From assembly GCA_025738555.1 (NCBI GenBank), contig JAOVFP010000012.1:2914001-2978000 (forward strand): DNA of 64,000 nucleotides. Direction: 5' to 3'. Of this stretch, positions 1-13,076 are shown piece by piece. Below the pieces are notes generated by a model. The model was given only the letters and a program-made list of their open reading frames with translations, did no database searches and had not been told where the DNA came from. Origin of the DNA: Cyathus striatus (lineage: Eukaryota > Basidiomycota > Agaricomycetes > Agaricales > Nidulariaceae). The first letter of the stretch is position 1. Every line of letters begins with the position of its first letter. Both the position numbers and the translations under genes were made by a program.

Positions 1-1640
1 AGGCTATAGCGAGCTGACGGTGTATGTTAGATTCTAGAAACTGACATTGGGACTCAAGCTGGGAATGCTGCTAGGGGTAAGATGTATGTCCTACCTAGCT
101 AGCTATTGATGTGCTTGCTGATGGACCAAACGCAGAGATCACGTACCCTACCACAACTAGAAGCTTACGCGTATTTTGCTACCTTTCATGCCCAGTATTT
201 AACGCACGTGTCATCTGCACTATGAACCCTGAGCGCTGAGCCCTCTGACGTTACCGAGAGCACGAGCACGCTGTTGTTCGCTAAGAGGATCTTTACTCAT
301 CTTCGTTTGCTGGGGAGCAGTTTCTGGCGTCAAACCCTTAGCTCAATGCTCAGAAGAAAAAGATCGTCGATACAGATGCGCTCATGGAGCAGTATATACT
401 ATAAGGAGATTGAGGACCTTAAGAGCGTAGTATTGCGGAGCGTGAAACTGATGCTCCTGTTCGCAATCGCCAATGTATGTCTTCCCTTCTTCCATACCGA
501 CTTCAGCTGATAAGAGACATCATAGCAAATTGACGCAAACGAAGGCGATGGGCGATCTCAAAGAGCGCAATAAGCGGCTCATGAAGCTCATTCTGACCAG
601 TCAGACGGTGGATGAATCATGATGCGAAGAGTGATGATTCGAGGCTGGTTAGTCCTGCTAAGGTCGACTCTGATATCTGCCCGTATCAGGTCGGCCGTAC
701 CTCTCATGTCAACGTTTACCTGCTCATTGTGATGATAGCTTCAACAAAGCTCCTTGCTGCCCGTATGAAGATAATCGAGTCTCAAGCCAATTAGCTTCTG
801 TCACTTGAAGCTGTGCTGGTTGCTCATCCATCCCTTCCGACTACTGCCTCTGAGAGCGAGAAAGATAAACCTGTCGTTGAGCAGGGCAAGATCTGGGAGC
901 TTGAGATTGTCATTAGGGGATACAAGGAGAACCTGGGTGAGCCGCTGTAGAAGGTCGAGGGGGACGTTGAGTGAGAGTGGAAGGAGAAGTTCGATGAGAA
1001 GGTTAGGAAACGGAAGGAGGGCAGAGGTTGTTGTTAAGCAGTTGAAGGAGTAGAAGGTTTGTCTGTTGCTTCTCGCTATCACGCGTTGCTAAATGGTTTG
1101 TATATAGGCGATGAAACAGCTGGGGGAGTGTCGTACACTCGCTGCCTTCGTCACTAAGTTCGATGTATTGGGACTGGGGCTTGGTGCTGCGCCAGTTTCC
1201 AAGCTTCAGCCGCGGTTTCCAATCCTTGGAGGAGTGGTTATTGCTTTCTCTTAGAGACAGCAAACGACACGGCGTCTCTCCCTGCCGTCGACCTCTATCT
1301 TCGGGTTCACCGCTACTAGCAAAGTGCTGGAAGAGGAAGAACATGATATGACTCTTACATCCTCTCCCGTGCCTCTAACTACTTCTATGCCGATGGAAAG
1401 ATTAAATCGTTCCCTGCTCATGCTATTTTGCTGGACCACAAGCTGGTACATATGGCTTAACGGATAGACGAGTTTTGATTATGAATGCTATTTTAACCCG
1501 CTGCCTATGTTTGCGGTTCTGAAGCTGGGTATTGGTCCTGGGGCCCCGCAGAGTAATGTGAGAGGTGCTGGGTGATGAGGATATTATTTCACTCATTGTT
1601 AGACCATTCATCTCAAGTTTTGTCTTTGAAGTTGTTGCGT
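1..1640 (+). pseudogene. Kinesin motor gene relic 1 (5' end outside window)
   Basis: This is a decayed copy of a kinesin gene, recognised by alignment to the copies at 3872-6950 and 61296-64000. It starts inside the motor domain. The stretch at about 140-290 corresponds to the [12 protein letters not shown] region and the following motor C-terminus, but is broken by stops and indels. The stretch at about 810-1050 corresponds to the coiled-coil tail (SESEKDK, KTIRELE and LGEPLRKV equivalents), with stops at TAG 948-950 and TGA 972-974. The 3' end matches relic 2 up to about 1640. No frame stays open for more than a short distance, so it cannot encode a kinesin. A fragment of a different gene follows directly, in the same order as in the second block near 53 kb. 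Confidence 0.75.
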
Positions 1641-1699
1641 TATATTTTTAGTATTCATGTAGATCTGGCTTCAATCAGGAGAGTAATTCTAGTACGTTC

Positions 1700-2080
1700 G
1701 TACGCAATCGCTGATATTAATCCTTCGTGCGCGAGTACCTCTCAGACGGCACTGAATAAACGTCGATGGAGTATGCGACTCTTGCACAGGAAAAGTACTC
1801 AGTGTTCTCCGATCGAGGTGACTCTGGATCCATTATTGTCGACAGCGAGGGACGCGCCGCTGCCCTCCTTGTTGGTGGATGCGGCTATAATAAATCTAGT
1901 GATATTACCTATGCAACTCCCATTGAATAGCTCTTGAAGCATATCAGGACGAAGTAGACTAATGATTGAATCAGTCTGCTGAAGAATGCAGCACAGGATC
2001 AATATATCGAAATGGAGATAAGCGAGGGAATTTACAAGTAATAGTTTAAATTGACTTATGGACCACGTCACTTAAACACG
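1700..2080 (+). pseudogene. Fragment of trypsin-like serine protease gene
   Basis: The sequence aligns closely with the last exon of the protease-like gene at 52252-53457, starting at the segment for FVREYLSDGTEQTSVEYA. It keeps the GDSGS serine-nucleophile motif around 1814-1828, a form closer to the canonical one than the SDSGS of the other copy. The frame is broken, in-frame stops occur near the end (for example where the other copy has PFEWLLE), and the whole N-terminal half with the catalytic His is absent. The similarity continues past the stop codon into the 3' flank (AAGCGAGGGAATTTA), so this is a segmental duplicate rather than a retrocopy. Confidence 0.65.
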
Positions 2081-2535
2081 ATGTACGTAGAGTAGAGTAT
2101 AATTACATGTACTCAGAATTGTCTCTGGAATCTCAGTCTGAACTTAAGCCGGCTCTGTGAAAGGCACCGGAGCTACAACAGGCTGTTTAAAGGAAATTCG
2201 AGAATGAGAAAAAGTTTCAGTTAAGAATTGAGGTATAAAGATGTCATAGGCATCTGATTTTCAGATACCACGTCTCACGACTCAGCCGCATCTCTAACAC
2301 GGAGTCAAAAATGTGAAAGAAGACGACAATCTTCAAGCCACAAGGAGCGCCACTTGAAGACGATTGAATTAGTACATACACACAGACATTTTACACACAC
2401 GAGTTATGTTTTCAATCGACAAGACACTTCGACTTCATGTACTTCCATGCTTTTCTTCGCTTTCGTCTGCGAAAAGTAGCATTAGTACAGTTAAGATAGG
2501 AACAACAAATAGTATTATAAAGCCTTGAACTCACA
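2081..2535. other. Intergenic spacer
   Basis: No gene is seen here. The 3' part resembles the spacer at 53880-54307 of the second block, again pointing to segmental duplication. Confidence 0.5.
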
Positions 2536-3255
2536 CTAATCCTTGTACAACTTATGCTTCTTATGCCACCCTTCAAGCGAATCAGGACCATAGTCCTCGT
2601 AAACCTTCTTCTTCCCCTCTGGTAGACGCATGTAGTCAGGTTTAGAGTTCAGTTTGATACATGTCTAAAGTTTTCAATCAACAGTCTTCCTACCATGCAA
2701 AGGACAGTGATAGGGGAGAATGACGTACCAGTTCATCAGGAACTTCGAGCTCGGAGTCGATAGCTGATGCGAATGGGTGGATTAGCTCTGGCCTATGAGT
2801 CAAAAGGGTTCAGTATAATGTGAATGGGGGAAGGATGGTAAGGGCGTACCAAGACGCATCATACAACCATAGCATTGTCCCGCATTTGTTGCAGAAGTTC
2901 CTCTCGGAGGAGGCGACCTCTTGCTGTGGAGTGTCTCGATTCAGGACGGCGTTGTACACGCTGCAGGGAAGTACTGAGCGTCAGCATGCCTCGAAGAGAG
3001 AAGATACGAACCTGATATTCTCCTTCCCCTCCACCTTGAGTGTATCACTATGCCCTCCGAGGTTAATCGATCCACCTACGCCGCCCACTTTGCGACATAT
3101 AGAGCATAGGCAAAGTTACACCGTCGTATTCAAAGTAAGTGGGGATAGATACAGAGTACAGCAAGAAATCGGACCTGGTACGGGACAGGTGTACTAGACT
3201 GCAAAGAGAACCGAACCGCTCCGCAGTGGCAGCTTCCTTTAAGTTCGACCGGCAT
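2536..3255 (-). pseudogene. GFA/CENP-V domain gene, copy A (splice acceptor lost)
   Basis: This is a five-exon gene on the minus strand with the same structure as the intact copy at 54308-55043. It starts at the ATG at 3255 (MPVELKGSCHCGAV) and ends at TAG 2536-2538. GFA-domain proteins bind zinc through conserved cysteines and include glutathione-dependent formaldehyde-activating enzymes, though most fungal members are uncharacterised. The zinc-site motifs CHCG, CSICRK and FCNKCG are all present. The lesion is at the end of intron 1: the sequence reads GGTGTAA/CTTTGC where the intact copy has GGTGTAG/CTTTTC, so the acceptor AG is missing. Exons 2 to 5 otherwise read through in frame. It is probably a recent pseudogene unless another acceptor is used. 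It diverges head-to-head from the kinesin copy at 3872. Confidence 0.7.
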
Positions 3256-3871
3256 CTTTCTCTGAGCGGACTGGGTTAGAGAGCGGTATGGTGATTGGAC
3301 CGTGAGTCAGGTCAATCAGTTGAGTCGAAGTGATGTGATGAGGGCGGGGGTGGTATTTGACCGGAGAGGAGAGCTCGAGGTGGGAGAGCGAGGAGGAGAT
3401 GCGGAGGCATGAGCACATGGCTGTAAGCATTCCGGAGGTGACGTTGATGGAACCAGACGATGAGCCTGGAACGAAGTGGTGGTGACCACTGAAGTACTGA
3501 TGGATATCGATGAGAAGTTGAAACCGGAATCGGAATCTCGGATGCGTTTCCGACTTTCCGTGTGTTTGGTTCTAGTTGTGATGGTAAACATGTCAACTCC
3601 TAGGATTCTAAACGTTAAAACTTAAACGTAATGTTCAACATTGTGTTTGCCATCATGCTTTCATGTCTTCCTCCCTTGCAAAAATGACACCTGTAGCTGT
3701 ACCTTCGAGAATCAATCTTAAGATTCTCGCTCCTGGTGTGTACCATTTTTGTTTTATGTCGTTCGAACATCTAACGAACAAGCTTCTACAGTTCACACAG
3801 ACAACAGCCCCCACCCGCTCTTACAGAGACACCAGAAACAATCTAACAAGCCAATCTAGAAATCCCTAACG
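3256..3871. promoter_or_regulatory. Divergent promoter region of GFA copy A and kinesin relic 2
   Basis: This 616-bp spacer lies between head-to-head start codons. The equivalent spacer in the second block (55044-61295 with the transposon removed, about 524 bp) is homologous at both ends. Shared segments include the one around 3663-3850. No individual promoter element was identified with confidence. Confidence 0.45.
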
Positions 3872-6800
3872 ATGCCAGTGATCCCCACCACTCCACTAAA
3901 CAACAGAACCTCTAAAACCCTCCGGACACCAGGCTCATCCTCTATCGATTCATCACTCCAAAAACGCCCCGGCTCCATCTCTAGCATCTCCAGTGCCAGC
4001 GACCTCTCCAATCGCCCCTCCCGCACCGGTAACGGGAGTAGCTTCCTCAGCACCACGCACAAGAAGTACAAAGCCCCCCTACCCGTCGAATCGTGCGAGA
4101 CCGTCAAATACAACTTATCCACGTCCAAAAGCCTCCTGTATCGTGTACGCCAACGAAGGGAAGGAGCACGGGTTGACCTAAGACACCAGTGTCCCCGGGG
4201 AAAGGGGCGGAGAGTCCTAGCTTGTTGCCTGCGACTAGCGAGATGGATGTGAGCAATGTCGATCCGGAGCAGGTGCTGGTGGATGATCAGACTGTTGAGC
4301 CTGGGGATATGACGTTTGATGCTGAGGATATGGTTTCCGTTCGGTGCGCTTTCCCCCCTCCCTTACTTCCTTTGCTAACGACTAATGATGGGATGATAGT
4401 ATGCGCCCTTCGAACAACCCCAGCGCATGGTTTCCGAGCACGAATGAAATCTCCGTCTTGCCTGTGTACCACAAACCTACTACCCCCGCGCCCCATTCAC
4501 ATTTGACTCCATCCTCACAGGGTCGGAAACAAGCCTATATACATCACCATCGCGTGTAAACACGTACGCGCCGCAATGGAGGGGCACAGCGCAGTCGTCT
4601 TCGCGTACGGACAGACCGCCTCAGGAAAGATGTACACGCTCACAGGAGACGAAACCGAACTGGGTATCGTTCCCCGCGCTACACGAGACATCTTCACGTA
4701 CATCCGCAACACGCCAGAGAGGGAATGCCTCCGCTGCTCGTACCTAAAGATCTACAACGAGATGATCATCGATCTCCTCGCTCCCCCCTCGTTGGCCTCA
4801 GCGAACCCGGTACAGATCCAAGGAACAGGGAACGATATTAGCCTCGTTCCGCTCCGCGAGGAGGTTGTTACGAGTCTAGCTGGTGTAAATGGTGTTTTTA
4901 AGAGGAGGGTGGGAATAGGAGGGCTGTGAGTACGGATTGAAATGAGAGGAGTAGTCGGAGTCATAGTGTTTTTAGGGCTGTTATTGAGAGTCGGGAGAGG
5001 GGGGAGGAGAGGCCTGTTGCGCCTGTGTGGCCTAGTGGGAGACATACGCCTGGGTTGGGCGGGAGGCAGACTCCCAGGCTTGGTGGGGCTAGGTTGCAGG
5101 CTAGAGGTGGGAGGAGTGTGAGGACGTCCGTTTTGGTTTGTCTTTCTACTTTATGATGTGGGTAATGGCTGACGTGGTGGTGCGTAGAGTCTTATTGATC
5201 TTGCTGGGTCGGAAAAGGCTACGTCCGATAAGGAACGGGCGAGGGAGGGGAAGTAGGTTAATACTAGGTTCGTTGTTGGTTTTGTGGTTGGTTGTAGGAT
5301 GCTGATGGTGTGTAGTTTGTTGACGCTAGGGACTGTTATTGGGACTTTGGCGGAGAATGCTGCTAGGGGAAAGACGTATGTTCTTCCTAGCTAACTGTCA
5401 TGTGCTTGCCGATGGATCGAACCATTGAATGCAGGGATCACGTACCATATCGCAACTCGAAGGTTACGCGTATTCTGCAACCTTCCTTGTCCGGTAACGC
5501 GCGTATAAGTGTGATTTGTACAATCAACCCCGATCCCTCCACCATTACCGAGAATACGAGCAGCTGCTCTTTGCTAAGAGGGTCAAGGGTGTTCATGTAC
5601 GTTCAACCTATCTCCATTTGCTGGGGAACAGTTTCTAATGTTGCTTCGTAGCTCAGTGCGCAGAAGAAAGAGATCGCCGATACAGATGAGCTCGTCTCAA
5701 GCGTAGGCCTGTGGAGCGTGAAGCTGATGCTCCTGTTCGTAATCATCGGTTGTCGGCTCGTGGTGTGCGTCTTTCCTTGCATACCGCTATCTACTTCGGC
5801 TGATACGATATATCGTAGCAAATTGACGAAACGAAGGCCACGGGCGATCTGAATGCGTGCATTAAGCAGCTTACGAAGCTCATTCTGACCAGTCAGACCA
5901 TGGACGATGCGAAGATTGACGATTCGAGGCTTGTTAGTCATACCAAGGTCGACTTTGATATGTCCCCGTATCAGGTTTGTCTTTCACTGTCTCGTATTGT
6001 GCATTTGCTTATTATGATGATAGCTTCAACAAGAGCTTCTTGCTGCCTGCATGCAGATGGAGTCTCAAGCCAACCAGCTTCTGTCGCTCAAAGCTGCGCT
6101 GGTTGCTCGTCCGCCCCTTCCACCTACTGCCTCTGAGAGCGAGAAAGATAAGCTCATAGCTGAGCGGGGCAAGACGATCCGGGATCTTGAGAATGTCGTT
6201 AGGGGGTACGAGGAGAACCTGGGCGAGCCGCTGCGGAAGGTCAAAGAGGATGTTGAGCGGGAGTGGAAGGAGAAGTTTGATGGGGTTAGGAAGAGGGAGG
6301 AGAAGGGGCGGTGGGTGGAGGAGGCTGTTAAGTAGTTGGAGAATGAGATGAGGGTTTGTCATTTACTTCTTGCTGTTAGGCTTTGCTAATTGTTTTGGAT
6401 ATAGGTGAGGAAACAGCTGGAGGAAGAGCATCGTGCGCTCGCTGCCTTCGTCAGCAAGTTCGATGCACTGGGACTAGGGCTTGGTGCTGCGCCCGTATCC
6501 AAGCTTTAGCCGCCGAAGTCAATCCCAGGAGGAGCGGCTATTGCTTTCTCTGAGAGACAGCAAACGAGACAACGTCTCTCTTTATCCTCGACCTCCATTT
6601 TCGGGTCCACCACTGCGAGCACGAGCACAGTGCTCGAAGAGGAAGAACACGATATCACTCCTACTTCCTCTCCCATGCCTCCGACTACTTGTGTACCGAT
6701 GGAAAGCTCACCCGTACGACTTGAGCTTTCGTTGTTCCCTGCTCAGCCTAGTCTGCTGGACCATGAGCCGGAATGGCTTGATGGAGAGACGAGCTTTGAT

Positions 6801-6950
6801 TCTATCTTGGAGGTAGAGAATGCTATTTTGCCCCCACCGCCTATGTTTGGAGCTAAGAAGTTGGATATTGGGCCTGCAACTCCGCAGAGTCCTGTGAGGG
6901 AGGTGTTGGGTGATAAGGAGAAAATTGCTCCTGCTGCGTGGTGACTGGAT
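3872..6950 (+). pseudogene. Kinesin motor gene relic 2 (full length, multiply broken)
   Basis: This copy spans the whole gene. A Ser/Thr/Pro-rich N-terminus starts at ATG 3872 (MPVIPTTPLNNRTSK). An intron lies at 4344-4399 and splices VSVR to MRPSNNPSAWF, the first motor strand. The P-loop segment (YGQTASGKMYT, canonical GKT changed to GKM) is at about 4606-4636, switch I-like SSRSHSVF around 4950, switch II SLIDLAGSEKA at about 5188-5220, [12 protein letters not shown] near 5430, and a coiled-coil tail at 6051-6335. Kinesins are microtubule motors with the ATPase in this domain. Lesions include a one-base deletion near 4494 relative to relic 4, TGA codons flanking the switch I segment (about 4928-4943), TAG after GSEKATSDKERAREGK, and further frame breaks in the tail. 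It cannot make a motor. The last open segment ends at 6944. Confidence 0.8.
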
Positions 6951-7239
6951 GGGAATTTGGATACTTGTTATTAGGGAACTAGACGTCCATCTCAAGTTTT
7001 GTTTTTTTGTTGTTGCTTCTTCAATTTGCTGTCTGTTCTTTGTTCGGAATGCTTTGTTGTATTTTTATTATGTGAATCTGGAAAATTTACTCCCCGTTGA
7101 GACTGTCACAGTGGTTATTGTTGGTCTTTCTCACTAAAAAAAGTTGAAGCAAAGTATATTGTATGCAGTAGCTGATATTTAGGACCTCATGTATTTGTAC
7201 ATCACTATTCTATGTGTTTTTAGTTCCAGGAGTAGCTAG

Positions 7240-9285
7240 GTAGGAGTCGTAGCTATCAACACGCAAGGATACATCCTTCGTCATGAGTCTGTCCTCCGGT
7301 ACAGAGGTTGGCGGGTGGGGGGGACATCGAGGTCGCAAAGTATTTACGTAAACGTGGGCTACGAATGGTTGTTAGCGAGGTTGAATCCATCTAGGCGCAA
7401 CGTCAATGCTGTCACCATGAGCTAAGCACAAAAAAAATCGTACAGCGCACGTCTGTCGTCCAAGACGTCCTCTTCGACTCTCGAGCTTCAATTGCCTTCA
7501 CTCCAACTGCAACAGGAGATCTGCCACCGTCACACCCACACATAACTATATCCTCATCAAAACAGTGAGTCTGTCTCCTCAAGAAGTCCTGCGTCCAATC
7601 AGAAGGTTTCGTCGAGGCACCTGGAACGGAGATCATGTCGGAGAGGTGATTGGGTAAGTTCACAGTAATGAAACAGTCATTACGAGATGCTATGTGTGTC
7701 GGACGAAGATAGTGCATGCTTCGGCATCCTAGAGATGGTGCAGCTTGAGATGCAAGCGAGTGTGTACTATGAGGCGAGTGTAGGCATAAATAGGGCGTAC
7801 AGAAAAAGAGGCGAAGGAAACATACCTGTTACGTTTAAGGTAATGCAACTTCAGCACACCCAGCGCAGTGAGTTTTACAATCGCCGATGAGAGTGCGTAA
7901 AAATCCGTCCCCATTTTTGACTAACATTTGACTTGGTTCGGTTTCGCTTTTTACTGAGCGTCAAAAGTCATCCACCCTCAGTTCTCATTTAGGCGTAGGA
8001 AGCAGAGACAGCTCCGTAGAGGCGATTGGTAGATCCCCAAGTAACGAGATAGCCGTTACGAGGTATGTGTTGAACGAAGGCGGTGCATGCTTCAGCATCA
8101 ACGATGGTGTGGTATGTAGAAGAGAACCAGGTATTCCTTGTTGGGCGGTTATGATGTTCGGAACGGTTGGTTTAGAAGAGGAGTTGCAATGCGTAGGGTA
8201 GAACTAGAGATGGTGCTGCTTGTGATGCAAGTAAGTATGCTGTGAGGTAGATATAGGCGTAAGTAGGGCGCACGGAAAGATACGGGAAGGGAGCGTGCCT
8301 GTTTCGTTCCAAGTAGCTTCAGCCCATCCAGCCTAGTAAGTTTTATTGTCGCCTACTTGAGTAGGCAAGAACAACAACCTGCGAGAAGGCGAAGAGTTAG
8401 CGAACGCGGCGTTGGTGAGTCGAGTAAAAGTGAAAGGGGAAAGGTGTGCAATGAATATGTATCGACAACGAGGAAGAAACGAAGAGCAGAGAGACAGCAC
8501 TTACTTCAGCCATACATGATACCACCATCTTCTCCTTCATCTTCTCCCTCTCAACCATGAGCGACTGTAACTTCGTTGTCCACTGGCAGTGTTCAGTGCG
8601 CCGAAGAGTTGCCGAAGGGGACTCAGAGTAACAGATTCAGGATAGCGAGCCATTTATGAAATCGTTTAACTGGAAGTGCATATGGGTAGCTTGAAGTTGA
8701 AAACACCGAGACTTCCCATCGGGGCAGTAGAAGTGGGATGGTGGAGGTGTAGGAAGGTATCGTCGGCAATGCTATTGACCCGAACGGCGTTGGTAGCGTT
8801 CAATTCACACACGTCATGTGATGCTCAATCTTATCATCAGCCAGCAAATTGGCTGGGTCAAGCGCTCAAGTACCTCCTTAAGCTGCATCTGCGATTAGAT
8901 TTGACCACGAAGGCAAATCGAAAATATCCCATCGATAACACTATATTTATGTACTTTTACAAGCGCCAAAACCGAAACTTGGGACCATTGAAATTCTTAT
9001 CCACGCCTTTTACGCGCGCGCATCATGACATGATTTAATTCTACTGTTCCAATCTACCGGGCTATCGATAACAACAGAAATAGAACGCAAATTGAGCCTT
9101 CGACGACTTCAGAGACGTGATACATTGATGTACCAGGCGATTCCATTGAACTGTTTAATCCGCTTGCTGGCATTCATTTCCACATAATTGACTAAACACT
9201 TAAATAAGACGTCAGATTTTCCAGCATCGTCGAAAAGGGGTTCAGATACGTACATGAACTAAGTACCACGAAATGAAGGAAGCCC
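7240..9285. repeat. Dispersed repeat family, copy R1
   Basis: No gene is supported here. Segments at about 7380-7920 and 8030-8640 recur at 14770-15760, and in inverted orientation at 23270-23515 and 24595-25050. A recognisable core contains GATGGTGCAGCTTGAGATGC and TAGGGCGTACAGAAA near 7734 and 7787, with a second, divergent core near 8210-8280. The consistent order of segments suggests one long repeat of unknown class, perhaps a decayed retroelement. No reverse transcriptase motif was seen. Confidence 0.55.
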
Positions 9286-10166
9286 TTCTGTATGGAAAGC
9301 CTAACAACCACGCTCAATATCATCAAATGGAATTGTGTTCCGACGATCGGCTTCTCCGGCTTTTCGGTTAGCGCTTACGTAATAGTCTGTAAAAACCCAT
9401 ATCTACTTTGGCCACAATTACTTACATGATTTCGCCTCAATCACCGCTCTTATATAGCATTTTAAATAGTAAATAATAACATTCTAAAATTTTTAGCATT
9501 CTCACTATGTAACCCTTAAAGCCGAGACTATAATACATGCTAGCATGAGCGTGAAGATCACCATTATTGATTATGGTTCTTTACCTGAGTCTGAGATTTA
9601 TATGAAAATAGCCCCAAGCAGACGGTCAAAAGTGTGCCTAGATCTGTTATAGTAAGGAAAGACAATTGACTTCCTGTAGTATAGTGACTCAGAACTCAGA
9701 CCTCACCATGTGACGAGCACGAATTTATAAATGTGAAATAACAGACTGAGCATGTTGTAGAGCAGGCAAACCACCTGCACTGCAAACTGGAATTATTCGA
9801 TATCTCAAGGCACTGGATATCATACTATGCAATCGGCAAGATCACACTTGCATGACAAAACATTGGTCTATCTCATTTGTTATGTTCATAATAATCATTC
9901 TCTTTATTAAATTCATTCCCTTCACCTTATGACACCCATGTCAGACAGACATCTCAAGAACTTGCTTAGTATTTATTCTTCGTTAGGTACGCCCTACCAA
10001 CCTTGTACCTCATCAGTGTGACATTTTTTCAACTGTGTATATGAGTGCATAGACTTGAGCATGAAAATAAATTACTTTGTCTGAATATCATGAAATTACT
10101 CAAAAACTGCACAATCAGTGGCAATGATGGGTAAGTGCAACTTCACATTCTGCTGTGATATGTATG

Positions 10167-12811
10167 CAGTCAACTCTCTATCAGTACATGCTGTGTATAT
10201 ACATACTCTGCAGTACTTAATACATTTTCAGATCCACCAAGTCAGTTGGCAGGGAGTTATGTATTACATTCTAATATGCCATAATACATACCTTTTTGGG
10301 GAGGGCAAAATACATAACTTTATGTCTTATAATGATCCTGTCAATCCTTTTGTATGGAACCAACTTCAAACTATCCTTATATGTATATACAACTGATATT
10401 TTATTGCAACAGAGGCATGTTTCAGTATTAAATTTCCTAAACATGATATGGTACTCTTAGGTTTTATCTGGAAGCAGTAAAAACCTACTGGAACACACTA
10501 CAACAACCATACCACCACTTGACATGTCAATGCCACCTGCACATTCCATCAAAATCCTCAAAAGAGGCCTTTTCCACATCAATGCTCAAGTGAAGAAGAA
10601 GTGAGAAGATATCAGTGCATGCCTTGGAAAGAAAGAGAAGGTCTCCAAGGAAGAACTTGATTGGTTGGACCAAGATGGGAATCTCATTGATGAAGAAGCA
10701 CTTTTTGACAGGCTTGAGAAAGCATGAAACTTTGGGCAGGAATTGAAAGGATTGGATGTGGAATCAAAGTCTTTGGTAGAGAAGTTGATGAGTTTTGGGA
10801 TGGAAGCTTCAGAGGATGACACAAGTTCTAGCAAAAAAAGAAAAAGTGAGTTGTTCTTACCATTTACATAGCATTACACTGACATGTGAGGTACAGAATC
10901 TGCAGGGAAAGTGCCTAACATGAAATCATCCAGGGCTGACAGAGGGGAGCTGGCTACTCTTTAGCAGCATATCAAAATCATGGATTGGTACCATGAGTTC
11001 TCCAGCCCAAAGAAAAACCAGACAAGAACTGTAAAGTACTTTGACAGCAAGTACCCAAACCTCAAGCATAAGCAGCCTGTTCTTTCCCACTGGTTGAAAC
11101 ATGAAGACATATGGTGAGAGTGCTGGACCAAACACCTTGGATCTGGGTCATCTGCTCCTGGTAAATGCTTCAGACTCACTGAGTATCCTGTGGTTACCAA
11201 AATGCTTGAGTTGTGGATGGAGAAGGCCCTTCATGATAGGGTTTGCATTACTGGTGATGTTTTGCAAGAGAAGTGGCACAGGTTTGCAGTCATTGAGAAT
11301 ATTCCTGAAGAGAATTGGTTGCAGCTAAGCAATGGATGGTTGACATCATTTAAGAAGCAATGTGGTTTGAAGGAGTTTAAAACTCACAGTGAAGCAGCAT
11401 CTGCTGATCCTGTTGCTGTTGAAACTGAGCATGAGCACTTCAGGCTTTGATTCAAAACAGTGGCTATGTGCTGAAGGATATCTTCAACATGGATGAGACA
11501 GGATTATTTTATGGGTGAGCAAGCAGTTGCCTTCATAATTGTAAGCCTGACTTACCTTTGAATAAAAGGATGCCACCAGATTGGGGTTTGATGAAAGAGG
11601 AAGCATCTGGTGTTAAAGGGTGCAAGATATGCATTACCTATGCACTTACAGCCAATGCAGATGGAAGTGAAAAACTCCCACCTATTGTTATAGGTAAATC
11701 AGCATGACCATGAGCATTCAACAGAAAGAGTGGCCAGAAACTTGGCTTTTATTATTGAACCAATGCAAAAGCCTGGATAACATCAGTGATCTACCAAGAG
11801 TGGCTTGGTGATTGGGATGAGAAACTGTGGCACCAGAATCATAAAATTCTCTTACTTCAAGATAATTTTTGAGCCCATATCATTCCCAACACCATCACCA
11901 ATGTTCATGTTGAGAATTTCAAGGCTAACTTGACAGCACATGTTCAACCAAATGATGCTGGCATCATACATTGCTTCAAAGCACATTACCGTCATGAATT
12001 CATCACTTGATCTATTGACTGATATGATAATGACATTACACCAGGTGAAATATACAAAATAGATCAGCTTCAAGCAATGAGGCTGGCTGATCTTGCTTAG
12101 CATGAAGTTGATGCTAGTACCATCTGCAACTGCTGGTGTAAAAGTGGTATTCTCCCAGATGTGCTACCAGCCCCAGTACCCACACCATCCATTCCTATAG
12201 CATCAGCAGAGAAAGGACTTGAAGAAGTACTCACGGAACTGGAGAGTCAAGGTGTCCTCTCAAAGAATAATCAGATGGGTATTCAAGAGCTGCTGAATCC
12301 ACTGCATGAAGATGGAGTTGGCGAAGGGATAGCAGATGACAAAGAAAAAGTGCTAGAGGAAATTGCAGAAGCAGTACACAAGAGACTGGAAGTGGAGAAG
12401 GCATTGGAGATCAATGGAGGTGACGATATAGAGGGAGATGATGTTGTCACTCCCAAGCCAACACATAAAGAAGCCCTTATGGCTTCCATGCTTCTCCAAC
12501 AATACATGGCTGATGATGAAGATCCTGAGGCATGACTGCTTGAGGCAGCTCTCATGCACTACTGGTGCAAAATGCAGCTTGATGCCTTTCGTGTGTTGAA
12601 AGAGTCACAGATTACAGAGTATTTTAAACATTAGTAATGTTAATATTCATAGAATACATTGAATTTTTTTGAATTTATTCTGACACAGCACTGTGCCAGA
12701 TAAGCTGGTCCAGATTGTCTGAGTAAGGGTCTCTTTTACTGTTACATACTCTGTATTATTTAATAGTTTTATAGGTCTGCGAAATGCTATGTACTAAGAG
12801 AGAGTTGACTG
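10167..12811 (+). mobile_element. Decayed pogo/CENP-B-type (Tc1/mariner superfamily) transposon
   Basis: The ends are inverted: CAGTCAACTCTCTATCAGTAC at 10167, and the near-complement ending at 12811. Between them lies a broken transposase on the plus strand. A basic segment sits near 10970-11100 (YHEFSSPKKN, SHWLKHED). A CENP-B-type helix-turn-helix follows at 11190-11450 (VVTKMLELWMEKAL, NWLQLSNGWLTSFKK). The catalytic-domain remnants NMDETGLFYG near 11488, LLLQDNF near 11850 and NDAGIIHCFKAHYR near 11955 match the three acidic positions of a DDE/D transposase. A Glu/Asp-rich tail is open at 12161-12535. Stops and frame changes interrupt every domain, so it is inactive. TA immediately follows the right end; the left flank is ambiguous. 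Confidence 0.75.
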
Positions 12812-13076
12812 TACGTCTTTATTCATTTTAATTTCAAGCTATGTCTTGGCAGTGATGGAGGTATGACATGTCAAAATGTTCCTAAGGGTTGATTAACATT
12901 GTGGAATGATGCACAAAGGTGCATATTTCGGGGAAAAGCACAAAGAGAAAGAGGGGAGTAATGGGAGGACAGAGATGCGAGTCGAACGCGAACGGACACT
13001 CCGCGCAGGGGTGATCTTACATATTATGTAATATGGTCTTCAACATCTTGAGTGGTCGAGTAATCCGGGTTTCCTA

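Noticed and set aside
12960..13070. Possible tRNA gene before the Mutator-like element
   Set aside because: No cloverleaf or internal A/B boxes could be recognised.
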